NCBI RefSeq assembly: GCF_019904235.1
Contig: NZ_CP063202.1
Span: forward strand, 186,001-250,000
From: Erythrobacter sp. SCSIO 43205
Lineage (GTDB): Bacteria; Pseudomonadota; Alphaproteobacteria; Sphingomonadales; Sphingomonadaceae
Reading direction: 5' to 3'
Length of the DNA: 64,000 nucleotides
In this document: positions 62,150-64,000 of the stretch, one piece after another
How the letters are laid out: each line of letters begins with the position of its first letter
Numbering within the stretch: the first letter of the stretch is position 1
Made by a program: the position numbers and the translations under genes
Notes under the pieces: model-generated
Told to the model about the DNA's origin: nothing
Database searches by the model: none
The model's input: the letters and a program-made list of their open reading frames with translations, nothing else

Positions 62150-63595
62150 ATGGTGAAAATGAAACTCGGCAGCGCGAAAGCGGCAGCTCTGAAATTGGCC
62201 CTATGCGGCCTCTTTTCCCTCGCATTGGCGCAATTTCACCCCGCCTTGGCTCAGAACGAGGGAGGCGATGAAAGCGCATCGCAAAACCCGATTGAGATTG
62301 CGGCCCCTGATGTCGCCGACGCACAGCAGGTCGCCGCCGATCAAGATCAGCTCGATGCTCTGATCACCCAGCGCCTGACGTCGATTTACGATGAGCTGAG
62401 TGGACTGGACCGCGTTCGTGTCATCACCCAATCCGGCGTTGTCACTCTTAGCGGAGAGGTTGCCAACGGTGAGGCCGCACAAGAGGCTATCGCTTTGGCC
62501 GAGCGGGTCGAAGGCGTCATTCTGGTGCGCGACCAGATCGAGCGGCTTCGCGATATTGAAAGCAATCTGTCGCCCGCGGTCGAAGGGCTTTCGGGTAAAA
62601 TTGACGATGTGATAGCCGGCTTGCCGCTGCTTGCGGTTGCCATCGTCTTGTTTCTCGTGATCGCAATGGCCGGGCATTTGCTCGCCCGCTGGAAATCACT
62701 GTGGAGTGCGATACTGCCGAATGTCTTTTTGGCAGAGCTTGTGGCTCAAGCCGTGCGCGTGATCGCCATTATCATTGGTCTTGTGGGCGCGCTTAACCTG
62801 TTAGGCGCGAACGCATTGATGGGCACGATCCTTGGCGGTGCCGGTGTGGTCGGCATCGCCATAGGCTTTGCGGTGCGCGATACTCTGGAGAATTATGTCG
62901 CCTCGATCATGCTCAGCCTGCGCCAACCGTTTCGTTCCGAGGACCACGTGGTGATCGGTGATCGCGAAGGGATTGTCATCCGCCTGACCTCGCGCGCAAC
63001 CATTTTGATGACGATGGAAGGCAACCATTTGCGCATCCCTAACGCGGATGTGTTCAAGGCAACCATCCTGAATTACACTCGCAACCCCGAACGGCGGTTT
63101 GAATTCGTGCTCGGCGTTGATGCAGAGGATGATCCCGCACTGGGCATTGAAACGGGTGTCGAGGCGCTGAAGGCGCTGCCGTTTCTATTGGAGACACAGG
63201 AACCCTTCGGGATCATCGAAGAGGTGGGCGATTCGAGCATCGTCCTGCGGTTTTTTGCCTGGGTTGATCAACGCAATACCGATTTTCCAAAGGCGCGCAG
63301 CCTCGCAATTCGGGCCGCTAAAAACGCGCTTGAAGAAAACGGCTTTACCCTGCCCGAACCCATATATCGGCTGCGGTTTGACCAGATGCCAGCCGCTCTC
63401 ACCGCGCAAGTGCAAGAGCAGGGCCAGAGCAGTGATCAAGCCACCCGAACACCGCCATCCCCTGAACGCATGAAAGCCACCGATCCAAGCCTTAACGATG
63501 TCGCCCCTGACAGCGCGATCAAGGAAACCGTAGAGAAGGAGCGGTCGAAAACGAACGCCGAGGATTTACTCGACGAAACACGGCCCGTTGAGTGA
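62150..63595 (+). CDS. MscS-family mechanosensitive channel with N-terminal BON domain
   Basis: A 481-residue protein. It has a signal peptide (cleavage near PALAQ/N), then a BON domain (VRVITQSGVVTLSGEVANGE) at about residues 75-135. Membrane helices follow, the pore helix being GTILGGAGVVGIAIGFAVRDTLENYVASI, with the beta domain FRSEDHVVIGDREGIV behind it. It should release ions under osmotic stress. The ATG at 62150 has GGGGGA about 10 nt upstream; an upstream in-frame GTG is possible. It is divergent from the sigma-factor gene. Confidence 0.9.
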   Translation: MVKMKLGSAKAAALKLALCGLFSLALAQFHPALAQNEGGDESASQNPIEIAAPDVADAQQVAADQDQLDALITQRLTSIYDELSGLDRVRVITQSGVVTLSGEVANGEAAQEAIALAERVEGVILVRDQIERLRDIESNLSPAVEGLSGKIDDVIAGLPLLAVAIVLFLVIAMAGHLLARWKSLWSAILPNVFLAELVAQAVRVIAIIIGLVGALNLLGANALMGTILGGAGVVGIAIGFAVRDTLENYVASIMLSLRQPFRSEDHVVIGDREGIVIRLTSRATILMTMEGNHLRIPNADVFKATILNYTRNPERRFEFVLGVDAEDDPALGIETGVEALKALPFLLETQEPFGIIEEVGDSSIVLRFFAWVDQRNTDFPKARSLAIRAAKNALEENGFTLPEPIYRLRFDQMPAALTAQVQEQGQSSDQATRTPPSPERMKATDPSLNDVAPDSAIKETVEKERSKTNAEDLLDETRPVE

Positions 63596-63704
63596 GTGAT
63601 TTCTTCGGATGACCCCCTGGCGCAGCGCTTTGCGAAGCTTACTCGCCATAAACGCGCGAAGGTGATAAATGGCTGGCAATAGGGGGCAATAAAGGTGAAC
63701 CAGC

Positions 63705-64000
63705 GTGCACAGGATTGACCTTGAAAGCGAACTTTCGCGATGGCCCACCACCGGACGCTTTCTCGCGGGTCGTTTGCGCCATGCCATGACCGAGGAAGAG
63801 CGCGACATTATCGAAGACTCCATCCACGAAGTCGCAACAATCGAAAAGCCTACGCGCATCCTTGAACATGGCGCGGTTTACCATCGTTCGACCATGCTTA
63901 TCGAAGGCTTTGTCGTTCGCACCATCGATGGACCGGAAAACCGCCATGCGGTCAGCTTCCATGTGCCGGGAGATTTCGTCGATTTGCACTGCTTTGCGCT
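63705..64000 (+). CDS. Crp/Fnr-family regulator, 3' end outside window
   Basis: About 98 codons are visible. The start of a cyclic-nucleotide-binding fold reads EKPTRILEHGAVYHRSTMLIEGFVVRTI, then HAVSFHVPGDFVDLHC. The wording matches alphaproteobacterial Crp/Fnr proteins; the helix-turn-helix lies beyond the window. The start is GTG at 63705 with AAGG about 10 nt upstream. It faces the same way as the channel gene, 109 bp after it. Confidence 0.8.
   Translation, partial: MHRIDLESELSRWPTTGRFLAGRLRHAMTEEERDIIEDSIHEVATIEKPTRILEHGAVYHRSTMLIEGFVVRTIDGPENRHAVSFHVPGDFVDLHCFA

Overview
The window looks like chromosomal DNA of an alphaproteobacterium, most likely a sphingomonad of the Erythrobacteraceae type. 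This rests on MipZ in place of a Min system, a petABC bc1 operon, a ligase-associated DEXH helicase, a fused CysN/CysC, a DUF3035 lipoprotein after lspA, and compact overlapping operons. Taxonomy is inferred from gene content only. I see no prophage, integrase, insertion sequence or CRISPR array.

Layout. 1-5344 (mostly minus): a DEXH helicase cut by the left edge, a DUF2059 secreted protein, a phosphohexomutase, a membrane J-protein and MipZ. 5483-11291 (plus): panC, a DUF475 membrane protein, tRNA-Gly, then the sulfate activation set cysD-cysNC-cysQ. 11268-20949 (minus): an OmpA-like lipoprotein, a CPA-type antiporter with no standard start codon for its full reading frame, apt, the bc1 operon petABC, pgeF and pepN. 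20996-27709: an epimerase, an EamA transporter, threonine aldolase, a small acetyltransferase, two bacterial PH-domain proteins and an acyl-CoA dehydrogenase. 27996-36029: tRNA-Thr, a small basic protein, gpmA, and the chain purE-purK-folA-ribF-ileS-lspA-DUF3035. 36301-40518 (minus): purH, a heparinase II/III-like protein and rpe. 40805-43313: a DUF2141 protein, then a minus-strand pair of a Tam41-like nucleotidyltransferase and a diacylglycerol-kinase-family protein.

The most distinctive block is 43573-57164, all on the plus strand. It contains a LacI-family regulator with a lac-type palindrome upstream; a TPR plus beta-barrel outer-membrane protein of the SLAM/DUF560 type whose 3' end is frameshifted; a 1471-residue exported FecR-domain protein with two different internal repeat systems; a CsgG-like exported protein with an SH3-like tail; an OmpR-type response regulator and its kinase; an exported beta-rich protein; and an exported TPR-CHAT protease-like protein. 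Two copies of a 35-bp dyad element (24 of 35 positions identical) lie 64-73 bp before the start codons of the outer-membrane gene and the CsgG-like gene. They tie the block into two co-regulated units. I infer an envelope or surface-display system controlled by its own two-component pair.

The right end (57258-64000) resembles an envelope and stress-response neighbourhood: a DUF2177 membrane protein, an NAD(P)-binding protein, a DUF2945 Tudor-like protein, a host-attachment family protein, topoisomerase IB, a small acidic lipoprotein, a PLDc_N peptide, an ECF sigma factor with an EcfG-type promoter in front of it, a BON-MscS channel, and a Crp/Fnr regulator cut by the right edge.
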